Below are positions 16,526 through 24,883 of a stretch of DNA of 64,000 nt, one piece after another. The number at the start of each line of letters is the position of its first letter. The first letter of the stretch is position 1. Under the pieces are notes generated by a model, which did not search any database, was not told the origin of the DNA, and saw only the letters and a list, made by a program, of their open reading frames with translations. Origin of the DNA: Methanoculleus bourgensis MS2 (lineage in GTDB: Archaea > Halobacteriota > Methanomicrobia > Methanomicrobiales > Methanoculleaceae); the NCBI RefSeq assembly GCF_000304355.2, contig NC_018227.2:1116001-1180000 (forward strand). Direction: 5' to 3'. The position numbers were made by a program, and so were the translations under genes.

Positions 16526-17692
16526 TTAGTTTGATATTAGTTCTCCGATGAAGGCTTTGCTCATTAGCGCATTAAGGAGAGACGAGACCTCGTATGTGGA
16601 TTCATGCTGCTGATTTCTAATTTCTTCAATTTGTTGGGCGATACTTGCGAAAGAATTTTGTATCTCTACTGGAGGTAGAATAAGTGGAATTGAGCTTAAG
16701 ACACCTTTACTGATCATACCTTTCATCGAATGGGTAGAAAATTTCTGGATATACCCCTGCGAATTCCTGAATAAGTGGTACAAAAAAACCGGATTAACAC
16801 TCTTATTTGGCACGATAGCATTGATTTGTTGATTGAATGCAACCTCTCGATCTGCTATAGCAGTGTTACCGATGCAGGAAATACTGCCCGCAATACAGGT
16901 TATTAGCACCGATCCCTTTGGCGCAATCCGTCCAACATCTGCTCCTTGTTTTGACAGCATTTCTTCGCTTCTCGTTAAGTAAGTAAAGGGGGTGTTGATA
17001 TTATCCGATTTAATCCACTCTATATGGTTGCCATAATACTCTGCTCTCTCTCTCGGCGGAGTATTCCCAGTGATTATCTCACCAAATTCACGGAGGGGCT
17101 TTTTTATCCATCCCTTCTCATTCTTTACAGGATTTCCAAAGATCTCTAAAAAGGCACTTCTTTGTAACTCCTGAGTCAGCGCATCCGCCTCTGCCCGCAG
17201 GCGTTGCGTTGCCTCTGCCTTATCGAGGATGGCGACGATTTTGCGCTGGGTGTCGAGAGGGGGGAGAGGGACAACAAGATCTTCTAATGTCGTTTTTGTT
17301 ATAGATTTAAAGGTAGAACCTGTCCCTTTTTGTTCAATGCTCGGTTTTAGGTACCGTAGAAGGTAGTAAAGATATTTATTGTCGCCACGATGTAACGAAA
17401 CCGAGGAAAGTCCTCTCCCTATGCAATAGTCCGTATTAGCAATATTTACAGCACCAATTGGTGCTCTGACCGAGAATAGGACAGACCCTTTTCGTGCCAT
17501 TTTTCGTGGCTCTGTAGTCCAGTAGGACGGAGCAGGCGATTCGACTCCAAATTCTGCGTTACCCTGTAAAAACGGGCATCCATCACTTATCTGATTATAT
17601 GAGGAGCCAGGAGGAGACTGCCCCATTGTTATATCAGCAACCTCGCCAAGTGCCCTTGACTCCCACGTTTCAGGTAACCCTTTCCATCTCAC
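16526..17692 (-). CDS. hsdS: Type I restriction system specificity subunit
   Basis: A 388-residue protein with two target-recognition domains joined by conserved helices. TRD1 (about 8-150) starts [20 protein letters not shown]; the central conserved helix is [20 protein letters not shown] through [16 protein letters not shown]2 (about 205-345) starts [14 protein letters not shown]; the distal helix ends [16 protein letters not shown]. The two halves choose the two half-sites of the DNA target. It begins 7 bases after the hsdR stop. The recognition-domain stretches are AT-rich while the central helix codons are GC-rich, a pattern expected from recognition-domain exchange. The target sequence cannot be predicted. 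Confidence 0.93.
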   Translation of the reverse strand: MRWKGLPETWESRALGEVADITMGQSPPGSSYNQISDGCPFLQGNAEFGVESPAPSYWTTEPRKMARKGSVLFSVRAPIGAVNIANTDYCIGRGLSSVSLHRGDNKYLYYLLRYLKPSIEQKGTGSTFKSITKTTLEDLVVPLPPLDTQRKIVAILDKAEATQRLRAEADALTQELQRSAFLEIFGNPVKNEKGWIKKPLREFGEIITGNTPPRERAEYYGNHIEWIKSDNINTPFTYLTRSEEMLSKQGADVGRIAPKGSVLITCIAGSISCIGNTAIADREVAFNQQINAIVPNKSVNPVFLYHLFRNSQGYIQKFSTHSMKGMISKGVLSSIPLILPPVEIQNSFASIAQQIEEIRNQQHESTYEVSSLLNALMSKAFIGELISN

Positions 17693-17698
17693 TATACC

Positions 17699-20536
17699 TC
17701 ACGCCTCCACCGCAAACAACTCCCGCTCCAGCCCCTGGCAGATCCCGATAAACGCCACGAGATCATCCTCATCGAACATCGGCACCGGTGCCGTGCTCCC
17801 GAAGTTCGTGAACGGGGCAAGGAAGAGATCGTCCATAACTATGTGCTTCTTCCGCATAAAAACGGTCTGAATCGTCCGGATGAAGTGGAGTTGGTCGGCG
17901 GAGTAGCGCTTGTTGTTCTCGATCATGTAGGTCCGAAACGCCTCCTCAATCTTCTTCCTCGGGTCGGGCGCCTCGTAGAGACCGAAGAGGGACCGGATAA
18001 ACTCAATCAGCGTGCCATGCGGATGCCGCGGCGAGGCCTGCAGCATCTCATCGGTGACGTTCACCCCGGCCTCAGAGAGCGCCTCCTCGAGGCCGCGCAG
18101 GTCCTCTTCGCTGATCGGCTCATCCCGGAGGATCTTCTGGATGGCCGGGCTGTGGTCGGCAAGGTCCGTGACCCTCCTTTCGACCGTCTCCCGGAACGCC
18201 ACCTCATACTCGGGCGCCTCCTCGGCAAGCGTCCAGAATGTGCGCTCCTTGATGATGTCCCCCATATCAATGACAATCGGCTCATACGCCTCCTTTGACA
18301 TGTACCGCATCAGCGGGGCGACATCCTCGATGAGCCCGGCAGCGCCCTCAAACGAGAGGCCCTTCCAGAACGCACGAGAGAGCACCTCGTCCAGCTGCTC
18401 CTCCTTCTCTCTCACGACGTTGAGCGTCCGGGGCAGGTGGTCGACCATTCCCCCGATCTCCGGGGCCAGCCGCTCGATCTCCTTCTCGTTTCCCTCCAGC
18501 ACCGCCAGCCCCAGTCGTTCCGCCTTGAGCGTGAAGGACGCCACGTTCAGGTTCACGCCGGTCTGGAAACGCATCAGGGGCATGATCGTGCTCTTCAGGT
18601 ACTCCAGGGGGTCCACGCCCACATTATCCCAGAGGTTCGGGGAGAGCGCCTTTGCGATCTCCTGCTCGTGTTCCCTGACGCTCACCGAGTCCATCGGGAG
18701 GGCGCGGATATCCTCCTCGATCCGCTGCCGGACAAGCCCGAGTCGCTCCTCATCATCCTGCTCTCGAAGGCGCTCCAGCTGCTTCAGCCGCAGGAGGAAG
18801 ATCCGGCTCGTAATTGCCTCGGTCGGCTCGTTCTTCACCCCCTCGGGGTTCATGTTCCAGTACTCGAAGTTGTTCCAGAAGTCAAAGACCTTGAAATACT
18901 CTTTATGCCCGTCTGGCAGCCACTCCCGGTGCTTACACGCCGAATCTGACCGCGTCCCGCGCCCGAGCATCTGCCAGAACTTGATCTTCGAAAAGACCGG
19001 TTTTGCAAAGACCAGATTGCAGACCTCCGGCACGTCGATACCGGTATCGAGCATATCCACCGAGATTGCCACGCGGGGGAAAGACTCGTGCTCGAAGTCG
19101 TGGATGAGCGCGTCGGCGCGGGGGTCGTCCGAGACGATGATCCGCGCCAGCCTTCCTTTGTACTCGGGATACAGGTCGTCGAACGCCTCGTGCAGCCGTC
19201 GGGCGTGCTTCTTCGAGATAGCAAAGAAGATCGATTTTGCCGGAAGCGTCCCGGCCTGGTCCATCAGGCCGTTCTCCATGAACTCCCGGACTATCGCCTC
19301 AGACGTGCCCTTGACGGCGACCTTCTTCTCCAGTTCCGTCCCCTCGAAGTCGATATCGTCAGGGTCGATCCCCTGCTCGATCAGCCGGTCGCGTTCGCTC
19401 TCCGTCAGGTCAGAGGGGCGGATGCCCTCGATCTGGAAGTGCGTCTGTGCGCCAAGAATGCTCTTGCGGAAGTCGACCAGCACGCCATCCCGCACCGCCT
19501 CATCATACGAGTAGAGCGCGGTCGGCATGGCTCCGTCGCACTGGAAGAACCTGAAGGTGTCGCGGTCGACCAGTTCGGCGGGGGTCGCCGTCAGCCCGAT
19601 CTGCACGGCGTCCAGGTACGTGAAGACATCTCGCCACTTGTTGTAGATACTCCGGTGCGCCTCATCGGAGATGATCAAGTCGAACTCTCCGGGAGAGATG
19701 AGGTACTGCCCGTGCCCGTCTTTCTGGGTGTAGATCTCCTGAAACGTCTGGATCGTGGAGACATAGAGCCGTTTTTCCTGGTTGAACCTGCCGTGCAGGA
19801 TCTTGTCCTTCGCCTCGTGGGGAAAGAACTCGAGGAACCCCTTGTTCCACGCCTGGTCGCGGAGAGCCTTCCGATCCGTGAGAAAGAGCACCCTCTGTGC
19901 ACGGTTCTCCCGCAGGAGGGCATCGATGATCGCCATCGCCACGCGGGTCTTCCCCGTGCCGGTCGCCATGACGATCAGCGCCTTCCGGTGACCTTTATAG
20001 AGGTGCTCAAGAACCCGCTTGACGTTCTCGATGCTCTTGGGCCGATCGACGATACGGGTGTTGACCTCGATCAGTCTTTCAGGGTCGATCCTCGCGTTCT
20101 GGAACCGGAGCCGCTCAAGGTCTTTCTGTGCGTAGAAGCCCTTCAATTGTCGAAGAGGATAGCGCTCCCGGTCCCAGAACCATATCTCGTAGCCGTTGGA
20201 GAGGAAGATGAAGACGTCCTTACCAGTCTGCCACTTGATGTCGTCGGCATACTGCTCCGCTTGCTTCTGCCCGATGAGCGGGTCTTTTGAGGTGCGTTTG
20301 GCCTCGATGATGGCGAGCGGAGCGCCGAGACTGTCGAGGAGCAGGTAGTCGACGTACTTGCTCTCCAGGTCGTTCTTCAGTGTCTCGGCTACGGTCTTGT
20401 AGGAGTATGCAAGAAAGTCGGACTGTCTGGTATCGACTTCGAGGATTACAGAAGCGCGGTCGGTGACGTCCCAGCCCTGCTCGGCAAGGTAGACGTCTAT
20501 CTTCTCTTTCCGCGTCCGTAATTCGTTTAAGTCCAT
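17699..20536 (-). CDS. hsdR: Type I restriction endonuclease, motor/nuclease subunit
   Basis: A 945-residue protein of the EcoEI-like kind. Order of parts: N-terminal PD-(D/E)xK nuclease (DYLLLDSLGAPLAIIEAKRT, about residues 61-80), SF2 helicase domain 1 with Walker A VMATGTGKTRVA (about 189-200) and DEAH box LIISDEAHRSIYNKW, domain 2 with DMLDTGIDVPEV and QMLGRGTRSD, and a long helical C-terminal region that joins HsdM/HsdS. It translocates DNA by ATP hydrolysis and cuts at a distance. First gene of the island transcript: GTGAGG lies a few bases upstream of its ATG, and a TATA-like CTTATGTATA (minus strand, about 20598-20607) about 65 bases upstream. Intact. Confidence 0.95.
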   Translation of the reverse strand: MDLNELRTRKEKIDVYLAEQGWDVTDRASVILEVDTRQSDFLAYSYKTVAETLKNDLESKYVDYLLLDSLGAPLAIIEAKRTSKDPLIGQKQAEQYADDIKWQTGKDVFIFLSNGYEIWFWDRERYPLRQLKGFYAQKDLERLRFQNARIDPERLIEVNTRIVDRPKSIENVKRVLEHLYKGHRKALIVMATGTGKTRVAMAIIDALLRENRAQRVLFLTDRKALRDQAWNKGFLEFFPHEAKDKILHGRFNQEKRLYVSTIQTFQEIYTQKDGHGQYLISPGEFDLIISDEAHRSIYNKWRDVFTYLDAVQIGLTATPAELVDRDTFRFFQCDGAMPTALYSYDEAVRDGVLVDFRKSILGAQTHFQIEGIRPSDLTESERDRLIEQGIDPDDIDFEGTELEKKVAVKGTSEAIVREFMENGLMDQAGTLPAKSIFFAISKKHARRLHEAFDDLYPEYKGRLARIIVSDDPRADALIHDFEHESFPRVAISVDMLDTGIDVPEVCNLVFAKPVFSKIKFWQMLGRGTRSDSACKHREWLPDGHKEYFKVFDFWNNFEYWNMNPEGVKNEPTEAITSRIFLLRLKQLERLREQDDEERLGLVRQRIEEDIRALPMDSVSVREHEQEIAKALSPNLWDNVGVDPLEYLKSTIMPLMRFQTGVNLNVASFTLKAERLGLAVLEGNEKEIERLAPEIGGMVDHLPRTLNVVREKEEQLDEVLSRAFWKGLSFEGAAGLIEDVAPLMRYMSKEAYEPIVIDMGDIIKERTFWTLAEEAPEYEVAFRETVERRVTDLADHSPAIQKILRDEPISEEDLRGLEEALSEAGVNVTDEMLQASPRHPHGTLIEFIRSLFGLYEAPDPRKKIEEAFRTYMIENNKRYSADQLHFIRTIQTVFMRKKHIVMDDLFLAPFTNFGSTAPVPMFDEDDLVAFIGICQGLERELFAVEA

Positions 20537-21065
20537 CGGAGAACCTCACGCCCGGGAGAACCGGGAACCCTATTCATTAGTTACTCAAAACAGGCGTATA
20601 CATAAGGCTTGTGAAATCTCCATGACCGCTATCGGCGCGCCCTGCGGTAAAGGCTCGTCTTCCCTACCCGGAACGGCGTTCTCCTGCGGGTTTTGCGAGT
20701 TTGGTCTGAATGACCGGGGGACGCCTGTGCATGGGAGATCCTGGAGACTGGCTCAAAACTCTCGCCGCACCCCGTTATTCGGTAGTGCCCGATGAAACAA
20801 CCGATAATGGAAACACTCTCGCCGTGTGGTTTTTGTCATGAGTGCGGGTTGTTGCTCAACGTAATTCGGTCGGATCCTCTGAAATCAATAGTCAGTCATA
20901 TGCCGGAGCACTACCTGACTCTGGACAAGAACTTACAGCAAATGCTGCACTGTGCTCTGTGAGGATAGAGAGGCACGAGCCATTTTTTCTTAGCACCCCT
21001 AACGCTGCTGGATTATCGAATTAACAGTAGTCTACCATCCTGCACACATTGTAAATACGACAATC
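20537..21065. other. Intergenic stretch upstream of hsdR and the relBE-like module
   Basis: No gene recognised. The left edge holds the hsdR promoter region. At the right edge ATTGTA (21048-21053) and TACAAT (21069-21074) form a spaced inverted repeat around the presumed start region of the antitoxin gene and might be its operator. Confidence 0.4.
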
Positions 21066-21080
21066 ATGTACAATACTACC

Positions 21081-21284
21081 ATGGCCGCGACGAAGAGAAT
21101 CCCCGTCTCGGAGCGGGTTTGGACAGAGGTCTCCGAGCTGAAGCGCCCGGGCCAGACGTTCGACGACCTTCTCTCTCATATGGTAGAGCAGGAGAAGAAG
21201 CGCCGGTTCATCGAGGATATGGACCGCATCGAAGCAGAGGGGGACTTCGTGGAGTTGGACTTTGACGTACCGGATACCGATTAA
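21081..21284 (+). CDS. VapB/RelB-like antitoxin, 67 residues
   Basis: From ATG 21081 the protein reads MAATKRIPVSERVWTEVSEL, then PGQTFDDLLSHMVEQEKKRR, an archaeal antitoxin type with a short N-terminal DNA-binding strand (KRIPVSERVW) and an acidic toxin-binding tail (EDMDRIEAEGDFVELDFD). An upstream in-frame ATG at 21066 is less likely because it lies inside a possible operator repeat. The stop overlaps the reconstructed relE start region by 23 bases, the usual coupling. The partner toxin has a nonsense codon, so the antitoxin may now be alone. Confidence 0.75.
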   Translation: MAATKRIPVSERVWTEVSELKRPGQTFDDLLSHMVEQEKKRRFIEDMDRIEAEGDFVELDFDVPDTD

Positions 21285-21552
21285 CCGCAAGGCCCTTGGG
21301 AGTATCCGGAGCCTCCGCCCGAAGAGCCGGTGAATCGTCATGGAAAAACTCAAAACCCTTCAGGAGGATCCGTTTCCCGGCAGCGGGAGCGATAAGAAGC
21401 GCCTATACGTTCACGGGCGGGATGACACCCGCCTGCTCTATATCGGCCGCACATTCACGGCATTTTACCGCATCCATGAGCCGGAGAAGGAAGTGCATGT
21501 TCTTGCCGTGATGTCAATCGAGCAGGCGCACAAGAGATACGGATGGTTTTAA
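21262..21552 (+). pseudogene. RelE/ParE-type toxin gene with an in-frame TGA
   Basis: The frame from TTG 21262 reads LTYRIPINRKALGSIRSLRP, KSR, then TGA at 21331-21333, then IVMEKLKTLQEDPFPGSG and on to IGRTFTAFYRI, HVLAVMSIEQAHKRYGW. Read through the TGA, it matches a full-length RelE toxin of about 95 residues, including the usual LQEDPFPG and the C-terminal Arg/Tyr segment. A single CGA-to-TGA change would explain it. Internal initiation at ATG 21340 would give only the C-terminal 70 residues. Most likely an inactivated toxin. Confidence 0.8.
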
Positions 21553-21728
21553 CGCAGTTCTTAGGACATCCGGTATTGCACCTACTCAAACTGTTTTCAG
21601 CTCTTCGCAGATTCGCGGGGGTTTGAGATCTGCAGGAAGATTGCTCTTCAGATGTTCCATCTCCTTGCCCAGAGGGGTTCCCCCGCACCCGAAGTCTTAT
21701 CCCCTCTCACTCCAACATCTACTCAAAG

Positions 21729-22082
21729 TTGAAAGTCGCTATGCCTGATGATCTTATAACAGTCGTGGAAGAATCCGAGGACGTGGACAGCACCATCATC
21801 TCCCGGGTGCGCCTGGAGATACTCTGGGCGCTCTCCGAACTCGGGGAAGACGGAGCCACCGCCCGGCACCTCAAAGCCGGGCTGAACCTGAGCGACGGCG
21901 TGCTCTATGCAAACCTCAAGAAACTCGTCGGGCTGGGGTATCTCCGCTCCGAGAAGGTGACGCTCGAGGGGAAGGAGCTCGAACTCTACGCCATCACCCG
22001 GGAAGGGCTTCTCGCATGGCAGCGTGTCCGGAGCTGGCTCTGCAAACTTCTGGGTTGCGGGGGTGAACTCTGTGAACGATAG
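21729..22082 (+). CDS. Winged-helix regulator of the MazF cassette (copy 2)
   Basis: A protein of 117 residues from the first ATG (113 from ATG 21741, PDDLITVVEESEDVD). Same winged helix as at 3145-3498, with substitutions in the predicted recognition helix (ATARHLKAGLNLSDG) and after it (VGLGYLRSE), and in the wing (ITREGLLAWQ). These may let the two copies recognise different operators. The C-terminus CGGELCER overlaps the next gene by 11 bases. Probably the autorepressor of the operon. Confidence 0.75.
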   Translation: MKVAMPDDLITVVEESEDVDSTIISRVRLEILWALSELGEDGATARHLKAGLNLSDGVLYANLKKLVGLGYLRSEKVTLEGKELELYAITREGLLAWQRVRSWLCKLLGCGGELCER

Positions 22083-22602
22083 AAGCAAAGTCATTGCCTG
22101 CTTCCGGGAAGCGGGCTTCCGGATGGATAAAGACCGGTTCGAGCACCGGCTCGTCGCCCAGAAGTTCGTCTACCTGATGAAACTCAAGGGCGTAGCATTC
22201 GGCTACACCTTTCACCTCTATGTCCGGGGGCCGTACTCGCCGCCCCTTGCACGGGAATACTACCAGCATGCCGATGAGTTTTCCCGGTGCGAGACGGAGA
22301 GCACACTCTCGCCTACCGAAGCTGAACACGTTGCAGAACTCACCGCTCTCTTCGACAAGAGCCCGTCCCTGCTTGAGATCGGGGCCACCTACGGGTACCT
22401 GGCCTACGAAAGGTGCTATCCACCGCAGCAGGCGTACCGGACGGTGAGAAGGATGAAGTCCTTCTACCCGAGCGAGCAGATCGTCAGGGGCGTCAACCGG
22501 GCGAAGCAGTTCCTCTTCGTCCCCACCGAAGAGGAGAAGGCGGCGCTCGACGCCGAGCTAGGGGAGTGGCAGCGGGCCGGTATCAGGTCGATGAGGCATT
22601 AG
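22072..22602 (+). CDS. YwgA/SocA-like putative antitoxin (copy 2)
   Basis: A 176-residue protein from GTG 22072, nearly identical to that at 3488-4018. Differences cluster at LKGVAFGYTFHLYVRGPYSPP (versus VEFAYPFRL) and at AYERCYPP (versus AYEMHQPP), places that could be toxin-contact surfaces. It keeps the QKFVYLMKLKG and GPYSP features of the YwgA/Panacea group. One base separates it from mazF. Antitoxin role inferred from position. Confidence 0.6.
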   Translation: MNDRSKVIACFREAGFRMDKDRFEHRLVAQKFVYLMKLKGVAFGYTFHLYVRGPYSPPLAREYYQHADEFSRCETESTLSPTEAEHVAELTALFDKSPSLLEIGATYGYLAYERCYPPQQAYRTVRRMKSFYPSEQIVRGVNRAKQFLFVPTEEEKAALDAELGEWQRAGIRSMRH

Positions 22603-22603
22603 G

Positions 22604-22939
22604 ATGCGCCGGAGCAGGGGCGATATCTGGTTCGTCGACCTCACCGACGCACGAGGGCACGAACAGAGCGGGATGCGGCCTGCTGTGGTGCTCGCCGTCG
22701 CCTACGGAGGCATGACGATCGTGGTCCCGCTCACGACGACCCCGGCGGCGTTCGGATTCCCGCATACCCACAGCATCGAGAAGAGTTCGGAGAATGGACT
22801 CTCCTCTGACAGTGCGGCGCTGGTCTTCCAGATTGTTGCGCTCTCACAAGACCGTTTCGTCCGAAAGATCGGGCGATGCCCGGGCGGGGACATGGAAGCG
22901 ATCAGCGTTCTCTTAAAAGACCTCCTGTCACTGGAATAG
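22604..22939 (+). CDS. MazF/PemK-type endoribonuclease toxin (copy 2)
   Basis: A 111-residue protein with the same motifs as copy 1: RGDIWFVDLTDARGHEQSG, RPAVVLAV, TIVVPLTTTP, VALSQDRFVRKIGR. Scattered substitutions (SHGG to AYGG, SFPHTHGIERS to GFPHTHSIEKS, CSVEDMEAIR to CPGGDMEAIS) show the copies have diverged at the protein level without frame damage, which argues both are kept functional. It should cleave mRNA; the sequence specificity may differ from copy 1. Confidence 0.88.
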   Translation: MRRSRGDIWFVDLTDARGHEQSGMRPAVVLAVAYGGMTIVVPLTTTPAAFGFPHTHSIEKSSENGLSSDSAALVFQIVALSQDRFVRKIGRCPGGDMEAISVLLKDLLSLE

Positions 22940-23370
22940 CGACTCTTTGCGGATGTGCGCATCCATCCCATCTGGATGTATGCTGTCCCGGCCAGAACCC
23001 TTCTCGTGGCATCAGGTTCGTCCATCAGCGGCACGAACGGGCAATCGCCGCGGAGAAGGGTTACCAGAGTGCGGCGGTGCCGCAAATCCCGGTCTCCAGC
23101 ACTCCACTCTTTTTTGCAGTTGATGTTCTGGTTCGATTGAACCCGAAAAAGTTGCTGCTTATGTATTTCTCACTTTGGAACGTGCGGGCCCGTATGTTCC
23201 CGGAAGAGATGCTTGCACCCGTCGCCCGCTCGACCCCGGCTTTCAATCGTCCCCGGGAGCATGAACGGGGTTCATCGCACAGCTCCGCCGGGACTGACCG
23301 CCGGCGAACCTCGGAGCGCTCATCCAGTCGTTTGCGGAAAGGATAACTCTCCCCGTGGCGAGAATATAGT
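22940..23370. other. Intergenic stretch, nothing recognised
   Basis: No conserved frame is seen on either strand. The final 40 bases (GGATAACTCTCCCCGTGGCGAG) resemble the sequence just before the paralogous small gene at 24073, so this is the shared leader of that pair. Confidence 0.4.
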
Positions 23371-23679
23371 ATGGAACATACCGCTTCCGGGGCGGACAGG
23401 AGTCCCGGTGCTGTGAGGAGGGGTCAGATAAACCTCATTGCGGAGATCACCGCGTTCGCAGAGGAGTATGAGGGTATCCTTGCCCGGTATCACAAGTACA
23501 CGATGGACGACCTCGACCGCATCGAAGGGGAGTGCCGCCGGCTGCAGGATGAGGCCCGCCGCAGGGAAGCCTGGGGGATCGCCGACGAACTCGCGAGGCT
23601 CGAGTATCTTATCGATCGGGCGAAGGCGATGAAAGCAAAGAGAATGAGCGAGGAGCGATCTTCCGGATCATCCGGGTGA
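23371..23679 (+). CDS. Small helical protein, paralogue A
   Basis: A 102-residue protein, not recognised by family. Residues about 20-90 are charged and helical with a coiled-coil-like pattern: LIAEITAFAEEYEGILARYH, KYTMDDLDRIEGECRRLQDE, and LARLEYLIDRAKAMKAKRM. The first 20 residues (EHTASGADRSPGAVRRGQ) look disordered. No signal peptide. The protein at 24073-24399 shares the core ILARYHKYTMD-LDRIE-EC and the leader sequence, so the two arose by tandem duplication about 700 bases apart. Function unknown. Confidence 0.6.
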   Translation: MEHTASGADRSPGAVRRGQINLIAEITAFAEEYEGILARYHKYTMDDLDRIEGECRRLQDEARRREAWGIADELARLEYLIDRAKAMKAKRMSEERSSGSSG

Positions 23680-23762
23680 TCATGCGGCACATGCTGACTG
23701 GTATGATCATCAGCAGACCCTGCACCGGTACATGTCGTCCAGCACGAGCGGAGTTGGATCAC

Positions 23763-23888
23763 ATGGATTCCCATGAACGTGCCCGCCTGGAGAGGGAGGC
23801 GCTCCGCCGCGGCACCAGCCCTAAAAAACTCGCCGGGGTCTACCGGGGTTCCCCGTTCTGGCCCGGTGGACCTTACGAGCGAGCGTAA
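23763..23888 (+). CDS. Possible small basic protein, 41 residues
   Basis: ATG 23763 to TAA 23886-23888: MDSHERARLEREALRRGTSP, then KKLAGVYRGSPFWPGGPYE. It could be a genuine small protein because it has a plausible helical start and a compact Pro/Gly tail, but there is no family match from memory and no strong ribosome site. Confidence 0.25.
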   Translation: MDSHERARLEREALRRGTSPKKLAGVYRGSPFWPGGPYERA

Positions 23889-24072
23889 CGTTACTGCTCC
23901 CGGCGGCGAACCCCGTCCCCTCCGTCACGGTGGCTTCTCAAAGAGAGACAGGAGGAAGGTTGCCCCACGGTTGACATAGCCGTTGAGGATCGCATTTTAG
24001 CCCGCGAAGCGGATTCCGCGGTTTTACATCAGTTCCGGAAGGAATAACTCTCCGCATGAGGAAGGTGATATC

Positions 24073-24399
24073 ATGGAGCGCACTACCCCCGGGAGAGACC
24101 GGTGCATCAATACAGCAGGATCGCCGTCACCGGACCGGATGGCAAGAATGGATCGGATGGACCTCCTCAAAGAGATCAAGGCGTTCGTCCGTGAGTATGG
24201 AGATATCCTTGCCCGGTATCACAAGTACACGATGGACGAGCTCGACCGCATCGAAGAGGAGTGTCGCGGACTGCATGACGAGGCATGCTCCAGGGGCGCC
24301 TGCGGGACCGCCGGCGAACTTGTGGAACTGGAATATCTCATCGGCCAGGCGAAAGCAATGAAAGCGAGGAGAATGGGGGAGAAGCGAGCTTTGGAGTGA
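24073..24399 (+). CDS. Small helical protein, paralogue B
   Basis: A 108-residue protein starting at ATG 24073 after AGGAAGGTGATATC, a good ribosome site. It has a disordered N-terminus, then the helical core DLLKEIKAFVREYGDILARY, HKYTMDELDRIEEECRGL and ELEYLIGQAKAMKARRM shared with the protein at 23371. Charged, soluble, predicted coiled coil. The genomic context (next to MazF cassette copy 2) gives no firm role. Function unknown. Confidence 0.6.
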   Translation: MERTTPGRDRCINTAGSPSPDRMARMDRMDLLKEIKAFVREYGDILARYHKYTMDELDRIEEECRGLHDEACSRGACGTAGELVELEYLIGQAKAMKARRMGEKRALE

Positions 24400-24472
24400 T
24401 CCGGATCGCATCTCTGAATATCGCAACCCCGATCTCTGGCAAAGGACACGGCGACAGAATCCTCGATAATCT

Positions 24473-24840
24473 CTATCGGTTTACGGAGCTCCGCATGCGG
24501 CTCCCGGTCGAACCGGTACGATGTAAGCCGCCTCGTCCCGGGCCGAGAGGGGCGGTGTACCCATCCGTCGCCCACCACGCCCATCCCTGCCGCTCCAGGG
24601 AATCCACCAGTCTACCATTGTGATCGTAGAGTGAGGCAGTATCCCCGTCATTGTTCCAGATGGGCCTTTTGCTCCCCCAGTAGAGGTCGGTCGCCGAGTT
24701 CGTCCCGTCCCCGGTATGCAGGGTCACCGTCGCTCCCGGTGCAAGCGTAAATGACGGGAAGGTGTAGGTATGCTTGGTGCCTTCGTCAGAGATCCGCCAA
24801 CCGGTCAGGGAGACCGCCGATGTTCTTGACAGGCTCCGGG
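24473..24840 (-). pseudogene. Remnant of a lamin-tail-domain (LTD) protein
   Basis: The minus-strand frame reads SLTGWRISDEGTKHTYTF, ATVTLHTGDGTNSATDLYWG and IWNNDGDTASLYDHNGRLVD, the hallmark of LTD domains of secreted archaeal and bacterial proteins. Only one domain is present. Upstream, VKNIG (usually the preceding strand) lies in another frame, which indicates a frameshift, and no start or signal peptide is seen. Downstream the frame runs on in unrelated sequence to 24473. A decayed surface protein gene or IS-exposed fragment. Confidence 0.65.
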
Positions 24841-24883
24841 TACGCTACCAATCATGTCAGGGCCATGACGCTGACTCGTTCAA

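Larger units (their letters stand above)
21686..22939 (+). repeat. Long direct repeat: MazF cassette, copy 2
   Basis: Collinear with 3102-4355 at a constant offset of 18584 bases with only substitutions visible. The two copies are in the same orientation and bracket the ATPase, defence island and relBE region, so recombination between them could excise or duplicate about 18.6 kb. Confidence 0.9.

Noticed and set aside
18012-20290. Long plus-strand open frames of up to 500 codons opposite hsdR
   Set aside because: Low-complexity Ser/Arg-rich products, antisense to a clearly real hsdR.
21331-21333. TGA in relE as selenocysteine or other recoding
   Set aside because: No nearby structure was seen and the position in homologues is Arg (CGA), so a plain nonsense change is simpler.
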